DNA of 64,000 nt from Eublepharis macularius. Taxonomy: Eukaryota > Chordata > Lepidosauria > Squamata > Eublepharidae. Position numbers and translations under genes: made by a program. Numbering within the stretch: position 1 is the stretch's first letter; every line of letters starts with the position of its first letter. Location of the stretch: NCBI RefSeq assembly GCF_028583425.1, contig NC_072798.1, forward strand, positions 15,378,501-15,442,500, given 5' to 3'. The notes beneath the pieces are model-generated. The model searched no databases, was not told where the DNA came from, and saw nothing but the letters and a program-made list of their open reading frames with translations. This document shows, piece after piece, positions 11,067 to 20,974 of the stretch.

Positions 11067-11461
11067 TATAAGAACGGAACTAAAAAGAATCTGGAAGATT
11101 CCCCTTGACAAACGTGTACAGGTATTATACAACTATTAAAGATTCTTTTTCTTCTGCACCAATTGTCTCTTCATCTTCACGCAACTCAGAAGTGTCAAAG
11201 CGTAGCTCTAGGAATTGCCAAAAACTTTAGTTTCCAATTATTTCTAGAGGTATCCTTAGTCACTTCTGGCTAATACCTGGAAGTGACATACCAACATTGG
11301 TGACATCATTTCCCCCCCAATTTTTCTCCCATCACTGCTTGGAGCAACAGCAAGCAATGCAGCTATGCATGGGCCCAATTCAACTGCAGTGTGAGTGGAG
11401 GTTTAAGCCCTGTTGAGCTACTATTGGCCTAATTAGAGAAACAAAACAAGATATGGATTAT

Positions 11462-11738
11462 GGTTGTTGTGGGTTTTCCGGGCTGTATTGCCGTGGTCTT
11501 GGCATTGTAGTTCCTGACGTTTCGCCAGCAGCTGTGGCTGGCATCTTCAGAGGTGTAGCACCAAAAGACAGAGAGGTGTAGCACCAAAAGACATCTCTGT
11601 CTTTTGGTGCTACACCTCTGAAGATGCCAGCCACAGCTGCTGGCGAAACGTCAGGAACTACAATGCCAAGACCACGGCAATACAGCCTGGAAAACCCACA
11701 ACAACCATCGTTCTCCGGTCGTGAAAGCCTTCGACAAT
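11462..11738. mobile_element. Palindromic retroelement-end element, copy A (277 bp)
   Basis: Left arm 11461-11574 pairs with right arm 11595-11706 over about 113 bp with only isolated mismatches, followed by a 32-nt unpaired end (CGTTCTCCGGTCGTGAAAGC...). The arm is the 3' end of a dispersed retroelement (motifs GAAGATGCCAGCCACAG, GGCGAAACGTCAGG). It is flanked by a 15-16 bp target duplication ACAAGATATGGATTA (11446-11460, 11739-11753). Copy B at 44730 is the same structure in the opposite orientation. Not protein coding. Confidence 0.88.
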
Positions 11739-12013
11739 ACAAGATATGGATTATTTGTACATTTGATCCACTGGGACAAACAGCAACTTCGTGGGGCCAC
11801 TTCAGGTCAGGTGTGTGGAGAGGACAACTCCCCTTATCTTGCATGATGGTCCCGACTCCAAATGCCAGCATTGTACCTGCCTACACTGGGCCATTATGAC
11901 ATTAAAGCAGAGCAGCAAATCCTTGAAAGATGCGTAATGCCTGGGGAAATTCTTATATTCAGAAAACCTTCCCAAGAAATGAACCTCCCAAAGAAACCCA
12001 CAAAACAAGTCAC

Positions 12014-12131
12014 CTAAATGCATTCGAATCATACAGCCGGCAAGCTCCTTGGCCACCACACCGTTTGCTTCCCCACTTGAGACAAGTTGTGTCAATGGAT
12101 ACTCCAAAGTACACTGGAGCCGGGATTCCTG
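12014..12131 (-). CDS. SLCO1C1: SLCO1C1 coding exon 13 (TM11 end, last extracellular loop)
   Basis: 118 nt. The acceptor GCAG at 12133-12132 (rather than the CAG three bases further in) restores the human AGIPAP reading. It encodes [20 protein letters not shown] then [18 protein letters not shown]. The donor is AG|GTGACT, a slightly non-consensus donor. Confidence 0.94.
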
Positions 12132-12186
12132 CTGCATTCAACAAAGAACAAAGCATTAATATACTTGCAAGGTTCATGGTTAAGAG

Positions 12187-12309
12187 CAGGGCTTTTTTTC
12201 AGCAGGAACGTGGTGGAACGGAGTTCCAGCACCTCTTTAAAATGGTCACATGGCCGGTGGCCCCGCCCCCTGATCTCCAGACAGAGGAGAGTTTAGATTG
12301 CCCTTCGCG
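12187..12309. mobile_element. hAT hairpin MITE, CAGGGCTTTTTTTC family, left half only
   Basis: Begins CAGGGCTTTTTTTCAG and follows the family consensus to GATTGCCCTTCGCG, then stops. The right half and second target duplication are missing; the sequence passes straight into a SINE 3' end. Confidence 0.85.
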
Positions 12310-12410
12310 TAATAATACTTTGTGAACCGCCCTGTGGGCATTAAGTTGTCCTGAAGGGCAGTATAGAAATCAAATGTTCTTGTTATTATTGTTGTTGTTG
12401 TTGTTGTTAA
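12310..12410 (+). mobile_element. tRNA-SINE 3' end joined to the broken MITE
   Basis: Starts TAATAATACTTTGTGAACCG and runs to the (GTT)n tail, equal to the last ~100 nt of the full-length SINE at 46592. Its 5' part is missing exactly where the MITE breaks off. Confidence 0.8.
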
Positions 12411-12539
12411 TAGTGCCAGTGTGCCTTTCACTGTAAAACCCTGTTCACAAGTTACATTGAACACACGTACAAGCCAAGTACAGTGTAGATTTCATTTTTC
12501 TTTATACATGCATAGAGTAATTCTCATGTAACATTCAAC

Positions 12540-12780
12540 AGCAGTGTGGTGTTGTGGTTAGAGTGACGGACTAGGATCTGGGAGACCCAGGTTCAATTCC
12601 TTACTCTGCCATGGAAGCTCACTGGGTGACCTTGGACTAGTCATATACTCTCAACTTAACCTACCTCACAGGGTTGTTGTGAGGGGGAAAAATGGAGGAG
12701 AGGAGAATAATATAAGCTGCTTTTGGTTCCCATTGAGGAGAAAGGGGGTATAAATAAAGTTAAATAAAAATAAATAAATA
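12540..12780 (+). mobile_element. tRNA-derived SINE, full length (A-rich tail family)
   Basis: Head AGTGTGGTGTTGTGGTTAGA (A box), GGTTCAATTCC (B box), body CACTGGGTGACCTTGGAC, CTACCTCACAGGGTTGTTGT, and tail GGTATAAATAAAG then (AAATAA)n. Confidence 0.85.
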
Positions 12781-12799
12781 ATGCACACACAGCTGGATG

Positions 12800-12967
12800 G
12801 GGAGGAAGGCAGCGTGGTATATCCTGATCTTGTTAGATCTTGTTCTTTGGATGGGGGACCTCCAAGGAAGACCCTGCAGAGGAAGGCAATGGCAAAGCAC
12901 CTCTGCTTCTGGCTTGCCCTGAAAACCTCTTACTGGGGTCACCATAAGTTAGTTACAACTTGATGGA
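12800..12967 (+). mobile_element. 5S-rRNA-derived SINE
   Basis: CCTGATCTTGTTAGATCTTG and TTGGATGGGGGACCTCC correspond to the internal promoter half of 5S rRNA. They are followed by a non-5S body (GGCAATGGCAAAGCACCTCT, ACCATAAGTTAGTTACAACT). A deletion has removed the GGAAGCTAAGCAGGG part. Confidence 0.75.
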
Positions 12968-13227
12968 ACATACATATGTACAGCAGAATGTGTACATACG
13001 TATGTATGTTCCGCATATATCCAGGTAAAGGTCCCAGGTTTTATTTGTGAAGTGAACACACATTGGCTCCTTCTTACAGATGTATGTGCATACATGTAGG
13101 ATACCTGTGTGTTCCCAGTGAACAGGGTTCAACTCAAGTAACAGCTGGGTATGTCACACTGGCCCAGGGCTAGTGGGTGTAGGGTAGAGAGTTAAAAGGA
13201 TCCATTACATCCTATAAAGAACTTTCT

Positions 13228-13440
13228 TCCACATGGATGAAAGTCCAGTGGCATCTCAGAGACCAACAAGATTTTTCAGGGTATACGCTTAAGTCAGAGC
13301 TCCCTTCTTTAGATAGCCCCAGATGATAAATCTCTTTGACTCTCAAAAGCTTATACTCAGAAAAAATCTTGTTGGTCTCTAAAGTGCCACTGGACTCAAA
13401 TCCTGCTGTTCCACTGCAACACGGCTACCTCCCTGAAACT
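13228..13440. mobile_element. Head-to-head retroelement tails (GTGCCACTGGAC family)
   Basis: Left arm 13228-13270 (GTCCAGTGGCATCTCAGAGA...) is the reverse complement of 13352-13395 (...TCTCTAAAGTGCCACTGGAC), with an 80-nt spacer. The right copy continues to CAACACGGCTACC. Located in the intron between coding exons 12 and 13. Confidence 0.75.
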
Positions 13441-13611
13441 TCCTTCCACGTGCGCAATTCTGCATGAGTGCAGAACCACTTGCAAGGAATGGATGGAGGG
13501 ACATTCTCTGTTCTCCATTATTGGAATACCACATTTCTAAACTTAAGCAAGTTACATTTTTAAGCTAAAAATCCTGATGCAATTCAGAGTTAGAGGAAGA
13601 TTCATACTCAC

Positions 13612-13676
13612 CGAGAACTCTTATGGCTAAAGTATAGATGCCCAGTGCGAAAGATTTGAGTTGAGGGTTGATGCAC
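13612..13676 (-). CDS. SLCO1C1: SLCO1C1 coding exon 12 (micro-exon, TM11 start)
   Basis: Only 65 nt, between TTTCAG and G|GTGAGT. It encodes [20 protein letters not shown] and L. The human counterpart reads [20 protein letters not shown]. The phases (2 in, 1 out) match the neighbours exactly. Confidence 0.95.
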
Positions 13677-13804
13677 CTGAAATATGTAAACCACAAAACC
13701 TTATTTTTTTTCCCCTTTACTCACAGTGTAAGAAATTAGCTACAAAGTATGGGTATGATGCTTCCTCTCTACCTCCTCATTCTGCACTGGAAAAACACAA
13801 AGAT

Positions 13805-13905
13805 AGGGAGGGGTTGTGGTTCAGTAGAAAAGCACCATTTGCTTTGCAGGCAGGAGGTCACAGGTTCAATTCCCAGCATCTTCAGGTGAAAGGATCAGGT
13901 GGTAG
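13805..13905 (+). mobile_element. tRNA-derived SINE head (GTGGCTCAGTGG family), truncated
   Basis: GTTGTGGTTCAGTAGAAAAG (A box) and CACAGGTTCAATTCCCAGC (B box), ending soon after GTGAAAGGATCAGG. A second copy follows immediately at 13921. Confidence 0.75.
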
Positions 13906-13920
13906 GAGATGTGAACATTC

Positions 13921-14061
13921 ATGGCTGTTCAGCAGGGCTCAGTGGCAGAGCTTCTGCTTTGTGTGCAGAGGGTCCCAGGTTCAATCCCTGGCCTCTCCAG
14001 TTAAAAGGATCAGGTAGGAGGTGATGTGAAAGACCTCCACCTGAGACCATTGTCAGTCTGA
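13921..14061 (+). mobile_element. tRNA-derived SINE (GTGGCTCAGTGG family), tail replaced by MITE
   Basis: GGGCTCAGTGGCAGAGCTTC and CCAGGTTCAATCCCTGGCC, then GATGTGAAAGACCTCCACC and GACCATTGTCAGTCTGAGAG. At its 3' end it runs into the TIR of the element at 14062. Confidence 0.8.
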
Positions 14062-14485
14062 GAGTCTCTCTACACAAGATGCCTCGGTGCGTGTTTGTCA
14101 AGTGTAGGGAGATACAATGTTAGCTGGGAAGCGTAGTTTAAAAAGACAGAGCTGGCAGAGATTGCTCCTCAGAGGGTTTGTTAATTTCATCTTTGCCTCC
14201 CCAAAGGCTCTGTCAATTTCACCTCTCCAATCTAAAACTGTGTGGGATCGCAACCCGAGGACAGCGAGGAATGGAAATGGGCTGGAGCTGCCTTCCAGAA
14301 CTGGGCTTGGACCTGGAGAGGTTATAATAGGCTGAGGTTTCCCTTCTGGCATTTCACAGCCCCTTCACACGTCTCCAGTGTATAGCAAAGCCTTTGCCCT
14401 GCTGCTGGCTCTGTCTTTTTAACTTCCCCTTCCTGCATCTCCCAACAGGTGTTCTTCATGTGTCATGTCTCATGTAGAGAGACTC
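14062..14485. mobile_element. MITE with TIR GAGTCTCTCTACACAAGATG, 424 bp
   Basis: GAGTCTCTCTACACAAGATG at the left pairs with CATGTAGAGAGACTC at the right. The interior contains GTTAGCTGGGAAGCGTAG and TTTGTTAATTTCA motifs shared with the copy at 53305. Other family members are at 43671 and 50887. Confidence 0.75.
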
Positions 14486-15203
14486 TAGTAGACAACAGGG
14501 ACATTGATAGACTCAGCTCAGTGCAGCTTCATGTGTTCCTCTCTAATTCCATTTTCAACAACCCCTCCTCACCCCTAAGTAAATCAAAATGCTCCACTGA
14601 GGTATTCTTAAGTAGAAAAAATATGCATATTCCAAATGCTGTAGACTCTCCAATAATCGCCTCAAGGGACCGGTGAGTGCCAATATTGGTATAAGGCTGC
14701 CCTCTTTAGAATTCTAGATGAACTGCACTTGAAAGTCATTCCGCTTCTGCGTGATGGATGTTTGCCCGAGAAATCTAATTCCCGGAAATATTTTCAGAAC
14801 TGGCTGCCGTTGGGTGGTATTTTAGTCTTTTTAATCTCAACACTTCATTTCAGATTCTTCATGCAAAATTGGAAAGGTTCAGCGTCCAAGCAGGCCTTTC
14901 AAGACGTAGAGAATAAAAAATAGATCTGGATTCTTTCCAGGCTTCAGATATGTACCAAAAACGTACCAGCAAAATTTGATCAGCTTGCACTCAATCTGGC
15001 AAGCTAGTGGCCGGCAGGTCAATTCTGTATGGAGTTACTACACTCTAAGCCCATCCATTTCAATGGGCTTAGACTGGAGAAAGTCAACATAGGACTGTGC
15101 AGCTAGAAACAGCTGCTTCTCTTGGCAGCCGGTGCACTCTATAGCCCTCTGTTTTCAGACACTGATCAGCGTTCAGTCAGAAATTAGAATAAAAGCTTCT
15201 CAC

Positions 15204-15388
15204 CGTAGAAGTAATATATATCCAGGGGTGCCTCCAATGGACAAGGTGTATGAGGTGATTACTGATATGACCAGGAAGTAGAGGAACATTTGGGGGCATT
15301 CTTTTCCATTTTGACAGGGTCCCACCACAGCAGAAGAAGGTCTGGACGAAAATTCTGTGATTTCCACACAACTGCAGTTATAAAATAC
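15204..15388 (-). CDS. SLCO1C1: SLCO1C1 coding exon 11 (end of Kazal domain, TM10)
   Basis: 185 nt between CATTTCAG and CG|GTGAGA. It starts VFYNCSC, closes the Kazal module with two further cysteines (GPC and KEC), then encodes helix 10, [20 protein letters not shown], and TPGYILLLR. The sequon NCS is present, as in human (NCT). Confidence 0.96.
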
Positions 15389-15444
15389 CTGAAATGGAAG
15401 AGTAAGAACGGGAACTGCTATAAGGGACACACAAGACTGACTAT

Positions 15445-15678
15445 GAGCAGAACCACAAGTGACAAAAGGCACAGATTGGACACTTGTCAGCTTCCCTCAA
15501 GTTTTGATGGGAAATGTAGGCAGCTTGGCGGAATGTTGGACAAGTGACAGTTGAAAAGTCCATTGGACAGCGGTCGGAGAGCCAAGCTGGGAGACCAGGA
15601 CGCCTACCTTTCCCATCAAAACTTGAGGGAAGCAGACAAGTGTCCAATCTGTGCCTTTTGTCACTTGTGGTTCTGCTC
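15445..15678. mobile_element. PIF/Harbinger-like hairpin MITE, 234 bp
   Basis: GAGCAGAACCACAAGTGAC pairs with GTCACTTGTGGTTCTGCTC at the ends, and GACACTTGTCAGCTTCCCTC pairs with GAGGGAAGCAGACAAGTGTC inside. Flanked by TAT / TAA triplets, possibly a diverged 3-bp duplication. Related to 16073. Confidence 0.75.
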
Positions 15679-15681
15679 TAA

Positions 15682-15918
15682 GAGCCAGTGGGGTGTAGCA
15701 GTCAGAGTGTCAGGCTAGGATCTGGGAGAACCACGAGTGGATCCCCTTTCTGCCATGGAAGCTTGCTGGGTGATCTGGAGCCAGTCCCATAGTCTCAGAC
15801 TAATCTATCTCACAGGGTGTTGCGAGAATAAAACGGAGAAGAGAAGAATGATAGAAGCTGTTTTGGGTCCCCATTGGAGAGACAAGCACAGTATAAATCA
15901 AGTAAAATAAAAACAATG
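15682..15918 (+). mobile_element. tRNA-derived SINE, full length (A-rich tail family)
   Basis: Head GCCAGTGGGGTGTAGCAGTC, body TCTGCCATGGAAGCTTGCTG, then TCTCACAGGGTGTTGCGAGA and tail AGTATAAATCAAGTAAAATA. Confidence 0.85.
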
Positions 15919-15956
15919 CTGGCCTTGGACTTGGTTAAAAAATCTGTGCATATTAT

Positions 15957-16372
15957 TAAGTGATGTGGTACAGTGGTTAGAGTGTCCAACTTGGATCCGA
16001 GAAAATCAGATTCAAATCCCCACTCTGCCATGAAGTTCACTGGGTGACCTCTCAACCCGAATCTACCTCTCAGAGCCAAGCTACAAGTGACGCCTTACAT
16101 AGGTTGGACACTTGTCAGCTTCCCTCAAGTTTTGATGGGAAATGTAGGCGTCCTGGTTTTACAGCTTGGCTCTCCATTACAGCTGCAAGACCAGGATGCC
16201 TACATTCCCCATCAAAACTTGAGGGAAGCTGACAAGTGTCCAACCTGTGTCAGGCGTCACTTGTAGCTTGGCTCTCAGAGGATAAAATGGCAGAAAGGAG
16301 AACAATGTCTGCCATCCTGAGTTCCTTGAAGGATAAAAAGGCACCAAATAAATAAAAAAGAAATTAAAATAA
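15957..16372 (+). mobile_element. tRNA-derived SINE interrupted by a MITE
   Basis: The SINE head and body (GGTACAGTGGTTAGAGTGTC ... TGGGTGACCTCTCAACC) run to 16072 and resume at 16275 (TCAGAGGATAAAATGGCAGA) through the tail CACCAAATAAATAAA. Removing 16073-16274 and one TCA restores a normal SINE. Confidence 0.88.
16073..16274. mobile_element. PIF/Harbinger-like hairpin MITE, 202 bp, nested in SINE
   Basis: GAGCCAAGCTACAAGTGACG pairs with CGTCACTTGTAGCTTGGCTC. Inner arms GACACTTGTCAGCTTCCCTC / GAGGGAAGCTGACAAGTGTC also pair. The exact 3-bp duplication TCA (16070-16072, 16275-16277) fits the TNA target preference of PIF/Harbinger elements. Confidence 0.85.
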
Positions 16373-16703
16373 GACACTAGGTTAGTAGCATTATGAAATC
16401 AGTACATCTGAGAAGCATGTTTGGACATTTTTCATTTGTTTCATTTCGTTTGAACATTATGGAGACTGTTTCAGCATACTAACATGCCCCAAACTGTTGA
16501 CATTTTTTAAATGCAACATTTAAAAAAAACATTTTGGTGGTATATTAAAACAGTCACTGTTGACCACGTTTGGGAAAAAAGATTGAACAATAATATGGTG
16601 ACTTGTAATTTGGAAGGGTTCACCATCAACACATGAACTATGAATAGTTATGTGCGCTAGCTCCAGCCTATATGGCACAGTCAAGTAGAAAGAAGCCACC
16701 TAC

Positions 16704-16869
16704 CATGCTTTTCCCACTTCCATTGGACATTTTACAACCAGCAAGACAAGCCGAGATGTACGTGATTCCATTTTCCCCGCATATGGGATCCCATTCATTT
16801 TTGGAGCAAATGCAACCCAAATTGCACTCTGAAAACAGAGTTGGTTCATACCGAGAGGCCTGTGGGTGA
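16704..16869 (-). CDS. SLCO1C1: SLCO1C1 coding exon 10 (Kazal-type extracellular domain, first part)
   Basis: 166 nt. The acceptor CTCTCTCCAG (AG at 16871-16870) was chosen over a nearer ACAG because only the former keeps frame with exon 9. It gives HPQASRYEPTLFSEC, the same length as the human segment. It contains the cysteine-rich Kazal-like module: C-x3-C-x-C, then the C-GENGITY motif and C-LAG-C. One sequon (NGS) is present. The donor is ATG|GTAGGT. This domain forms the large extracellular loop between helices 9 and 10. Confidence 0.95.
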
Positions 16870-17461
16870 CTGGAGAGAGGAGAAAGGCACATTTTGGCTA
16901 TTCATTAGATTCTCATTAACTTAAGATCAGGGATGTCACAAACCTTCACATCTTAGGTTGCTTCCACACAGAGCTTTTGCTCTCGTTTGGCATCAGAATG
17001 GAAACATCCACATTACGTCATCCCCTAATTGTCCACTTTCTGGGTTTTCTCTTGCTTTGCCATGTTCTTTCTCAAACCTGGTTTAATAAACTTTTTGGAA
17101 AAATTACAGTCACAGTAGCTTCACACATCATGTGGGCAGGAAGATTTCACTTTATTCACTCTATTCAGTTAAACACAGTGCTGAGAGAACATGAGATGCA
17201 TCAGGCTTCTATGCTTAACTCACCAGAAGGATTTGGGGGGGGGGGTAGGTGCACTGATGCATGATGTCACTTCCGGCAAAAAACAGGAAGTGATCTTATG
17301 ACATCATGCCATTTTTTTTGTCAGAAGTGACATCATGCACTGGAACCACACCTGCACACCCTCCCATGTTTGCCTATCCTTCCTGCCAGACTTTGAAGTA
17401 TCTGAAGGAAAGAGGGGAATTGCCCTCCCTAGCTTAACTGTGTGTGTATAAAGAACCATCT

Positions 17462-17672
17462 AATCACAGTTGACTTACGGTTTTCAAGGCAAAAGACTGC
17501 TGAAGTTTTCAAGGCAAGAGACTAACAGAGGTGGTTTGCCATTGGCTGCCTCTGCATCATGACCCTGGTGTTCCTTGGTGGTCTCCCATACAAACACTGA
17601 CCACAGCCAACCTTGGTTAAGCTTCTGAAATCTGATGAGATCAGGCTTGCCTAGGGCATCCAGGTCAGGCCC
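17462..17672 (-). mobile_element. 5S-rRNA-derived SINE
   Basis: On the minus strand: CCTGATCTCATCAGATTTCA, GAAGCTTAACCAAGGTTGG and TGGGAGACCACCAAGGAAC correspond to 5S rRNA, followed by GGCAGCCAATGGCAAACCAC. It has an internal duplication of the AGTTTTCAAGGCAAGAGACT end. Confidence 0.75.
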
Positions 17673-17892
17673 TAGCTTAACTAAGAACATCTAGGGCAAG
17701 ACTTGGACTGAAACAATCAACCACAAAAAATCTATTCTCTTATTCCTCCTTGTCTACAGGACTTACATCCTCCTTTAGATGAAAAGAAGCAACTGGCAAT
17801 ATGTAGCAGCTTCTCTCTTGCTGACTCACACCGCTACAAAACTGCTGTAAAGCATACTGCTGACAAATGAAACAAGACACAAGAGAACATAC

Positions 17893-18088
17893 CCTTGGTA
17901 GGAGATAGTCAGGCCCGCCACATCAGCATTCTTGCAACCCATGGCAAACAGCAAAAGGAGCAGCAGGTAACCAAAGAAGGAGGCGGCCAAGGACAGCCTT
18001 GCTGCTCCCAAAACGTTCAGCCTGAATTTCTTCATGATCAGTCCACCTGAGAATATCCCAAGGGCCACTGCAGGAATATTGATGAGAC
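17893..18088 (-). CDS. SLCO1C1: SLCO1C1 coding exon 9 (TM8-TM9)
   Basis: 196 nt between GGTTATAG and GG|GTATGT. It encodes helix 8 ([20 protein letters not shown]) and helix 9 ([20 protein letters not shown]), ending at ISYQG before the Kazal loop. Leaves phase 2, which forces the acceptor choice of the next exon. Confidence 0.96.
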
Positions 18089-18158
18089 CTATAACCCAAA
18101 ATAGGAAAATCAGTACAGTGAGTGGAACTCCCCCAAGAAATTTTGTAAGGGCTATTGA

Positions 18159-18385
18159 GAATCAGTTTGGTATAGTTATTAAGAGCAGCAGGACTCTAAT
18201 CTGGAGAGCCAGGTTTGATTCCCCACTCCTTCACATGAAGCCAGCTGGGCAACCTTGGGTCAGTCGTAGCTTCTTGGAGCTCTCTCAGCCCCACCCACCT
18301 CATAGAGTGATTGTTGTGAGGATAATAACAACACATTTTGTAAACCACTCTGAATGGGCATTAAGTTATTGTTATTGTTATATCT
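18159..18385 (+). mobile_element. tRNA-derived SINE, full length, (GTT)n tail family
   Basis: Head CAGTTTGGTATAGTTATTAA, GGTTTGATTCCCCACTCC (B box), body CTTGGGTCAGTCGTAGCTTC, and CACTCTGAATGGGCATTAAG. It starts only about 70 nt upstream of the exon 9 acceptor. Confidence 0.82.
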
Positions 18386-19027
18386 TTTTTAACAATCCCT
18401 CAACATTCCTTGATGTTGATCCCTGCGAATGAATCCTGATTCTGTCACTGAATATTTTTTCTGATATTTTTTTCAATCGTTATAAGTCAAAATTCAAAAA
18501 TAGCAATCCACCACATCTCTATCTAATATGTAAGATATTCTGGGCTTATTTCAGTGACCTATATTATTATACGGTAGCAACAGCACTAAAACTTTTGCAT
18601 GATCTTCATGAATTATCCTTTCCATGCTTTGCAAAAAATCTTAAATCATTTCACACATAGCTAAAGGCTTAGCACTAAGAAAAGCTTGAAGTACAATGGA
18701 GGGTACTGTGCTGTGGATAGAAATTGTTTGGAGCGCTGTTGCTGCTTAGTGCTTATAGATTACACTGCAATTTGATCAATGGCATGCCAGGAAATGCCAG
18801 CTGCCATCTTCGAGGAATATACACAGTTTAGGAGGTGTGGGGAATTTGCAGCCCATGAGCCAACAATCGAGCTGAAGTTGAAAACCATTTGGCCTGCCAG
18901 GTCTTCTACAAGATAATAGCCTTTGAATCCCCATTACTATGTTCTGATTAATTATATTAAGATGGAGGAGAAACAGCCAGAAATCCACTGGATGAGCCAT
19001 TGGAACAATCCTTGTCGTGCTTTTATT

Positions 19028-19165
19028 ATTTGTTTAAAAAATTTACGTCGCCTCTGCAGAGTCCTGCTTACAGTGGCTCACAAAGTAGAAACAATATGAT
19101 CCAACCGTTAAAACCAACAAATTCAGAAGTATGAATATTAAAACAATTAAAAACAAGGCAGGGGC
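19028..19165 (-). mobile_element. LINE 3' UTR fragment
   Basis: Minus strand ends with TGTAAGCAGGACTCTGCAGA then GGCGACGTAAATTTTTTAAA. The AACCAACAAATTCAG / AAACAATTAAAAACAA stretch resembles other LINE 3' UTRs here. Confidence 0.5.
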
Positions 19166-20609
19166 ACAAAAACCTACTCTTGCCAATGTTGATACATCAC
19201 TTCCTGGTTTTATCACAGAGTTTCCAGCAATTCCTAGAGCTACCCTTTAGCACTTGCAGGTGGTACTCAGAAGTGACATAGTGACATTGCTGATGTCACA
19301 CCCATGCTCCTTTGTCCCCACCCCCAGCCTTCTTGCTCATTGGCAGGTTCTTTCTAAGTCCATTGGAATCTGCTTAAGATTTCACTGTAAGGATATGTTG
19401 GAGGCAGCCAGAGATGGGTCGAACCTCAAAGAGAAAATTCAACATTTCTGGGAAAAAAACAGCTTTAGACCAAATCCAGCATCGACTCTATTGGTAGCAA
19501 CTGAGTAAGGGAGATGGAGAAATGAACTCTGACCCAGACTGCTGTGCTGTGCCCCAGACCATGGCACTCCAGCTTATCACTACAGATTTGTCATGATCTG
19601 GCTTGGGCCTCTGTATAGGCCATAGCCTCCCTTGTGTCATCACAGCAGCTCCAGGAGTGTTCCACTGATCAGTTGGGGACCCTTTCATTATGCTACACCC
19701 TTGCATTAGAACTTTTGTAACTCACAGAAACCACATTGGCCTTCAGGTTATCCTACCAGATTGGTCTTTTTAAGCTAGCCAGGCCAAGATTTTCAACCTG
19801 TTTTTAATTGTATGATGCCATTCCAACTTCCCCTTACTTTGGTGAAAAAGGTTAGAAAAACTGAAGCAATGCCAGCTCCTCCCTTTCCTCTGTCCTTTGA
19901 AACAGCACAAATGTCACGGCCTGAGGGAAGTCAGCAGCAGGCAAGTTATATTGAAAAGCAAAGACTGGACTCATGAAATCTCCTACATCTTCAGACGTTC
20001 AAAGCAAAATCTGAGGTGAATTGAGACTGTCCTTTTAGGCCTTTTGAGGGAAGCAAACAGAATTTCAATGAGATTAGGCAAACTTCTGCAAGAAATCTGT
20101 TTTTTATGGACAGGGCAAGCAAAGGAGAGTCATTCCCCACACTAGCTGGAGGGGAGTGTACATCATTTGTAGATAATTATTAAAATTAATGTGAGGGTTT
20201 GAAGGGAGTGAGAGAGACAATAAGAGTGAGACATGAGAAGCAGAACTACTTAACATTCATAAAGGGATGTATGGGTTGAATTCCCCTTGGTTATTATTTC
20301 TAACTGGCCTTGTTTTGTAACACCACTCCACTCCCATCTTTCTGTTGCCCGCAGGTTGCCAGGCTCCCACAGGAGGGATGAGGGGCGGGGACGTGGGAGA
20401 GGAGCATGTGACGTCAGCAACATCACTACATCACTTCTGGGTACAACTCAGAAGTGCAATGGATGTAGCTCTAGGAATCACTTCAGATCTATGGTATATC
20501 ATAAAGTTTCCTTTATTCCTAGAGCTACCCATTGTAACTTCCATTTTGTACCTGGAAGTAATGTACTGGCGCCTAGGCTAGAGCCTTTTAAAAATATATT
20601 CTCCTGCTG

Positions 20610-20730
20610 CTGCTCCCTGCATCTGATGAAGCAAGCTTTGAATCATGAAAGACTATGTTTGAATAACGTTAGTCTTTAAGATGCCCCTGGACTTCTGCTG
20701 CACAGACTAACATAGCTCCCCCTTTGGAAT
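20610..20730 (+). mobile_element. Retroelement 3'-tail fragment (ACTGGACTC family)
   Basis: CATCTGATGAAGCAAGCTTTG then ATGAAAGACTATGTTTGAAT and GTTAGTCTTTAAGATGCCCC with CAGACTAACATAGCTCC. A diverged copy of the tail at 10118. Confidence 0.65.
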
Positions 20731-20974
20731 GATTGTAGAGTGACTATTTTAATGCTTTGGGATTTTTTCCAGTAATAGCCATTCTGCAGGACGTGGCAGG
20801 AGAAAATTTCAAACAAACGTGTGTACACATTTATATGTACACATCTATGTGCACAAACAGGCACTGCTCAAGGATATGGAAAACTACAGCTTGCTCCCAT
20901 CCCATATCCCACTCCCCAAACTCATCTCACACTGGCGTCTCCCACTTACCTATAACAAAGGACCCAAGACATAC

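Noticed and set aside
12128-12130. Alternative acceptor three bases inside coding exon 13
   Set aside because: It also keeps frame but drops the alanine of AGIPAP that human has; the outer CAG was preferred. The inner site could be used as a NAGNAG alternative.
16859-16862. Nearer acceptor ACAG for SLCO1C1 coding exon 10
   Set aside because: It would break the reading frame with exon 9; the CTCTCTCCAG acceptor 10 nt upstream keeps frame and gives the human loop length.
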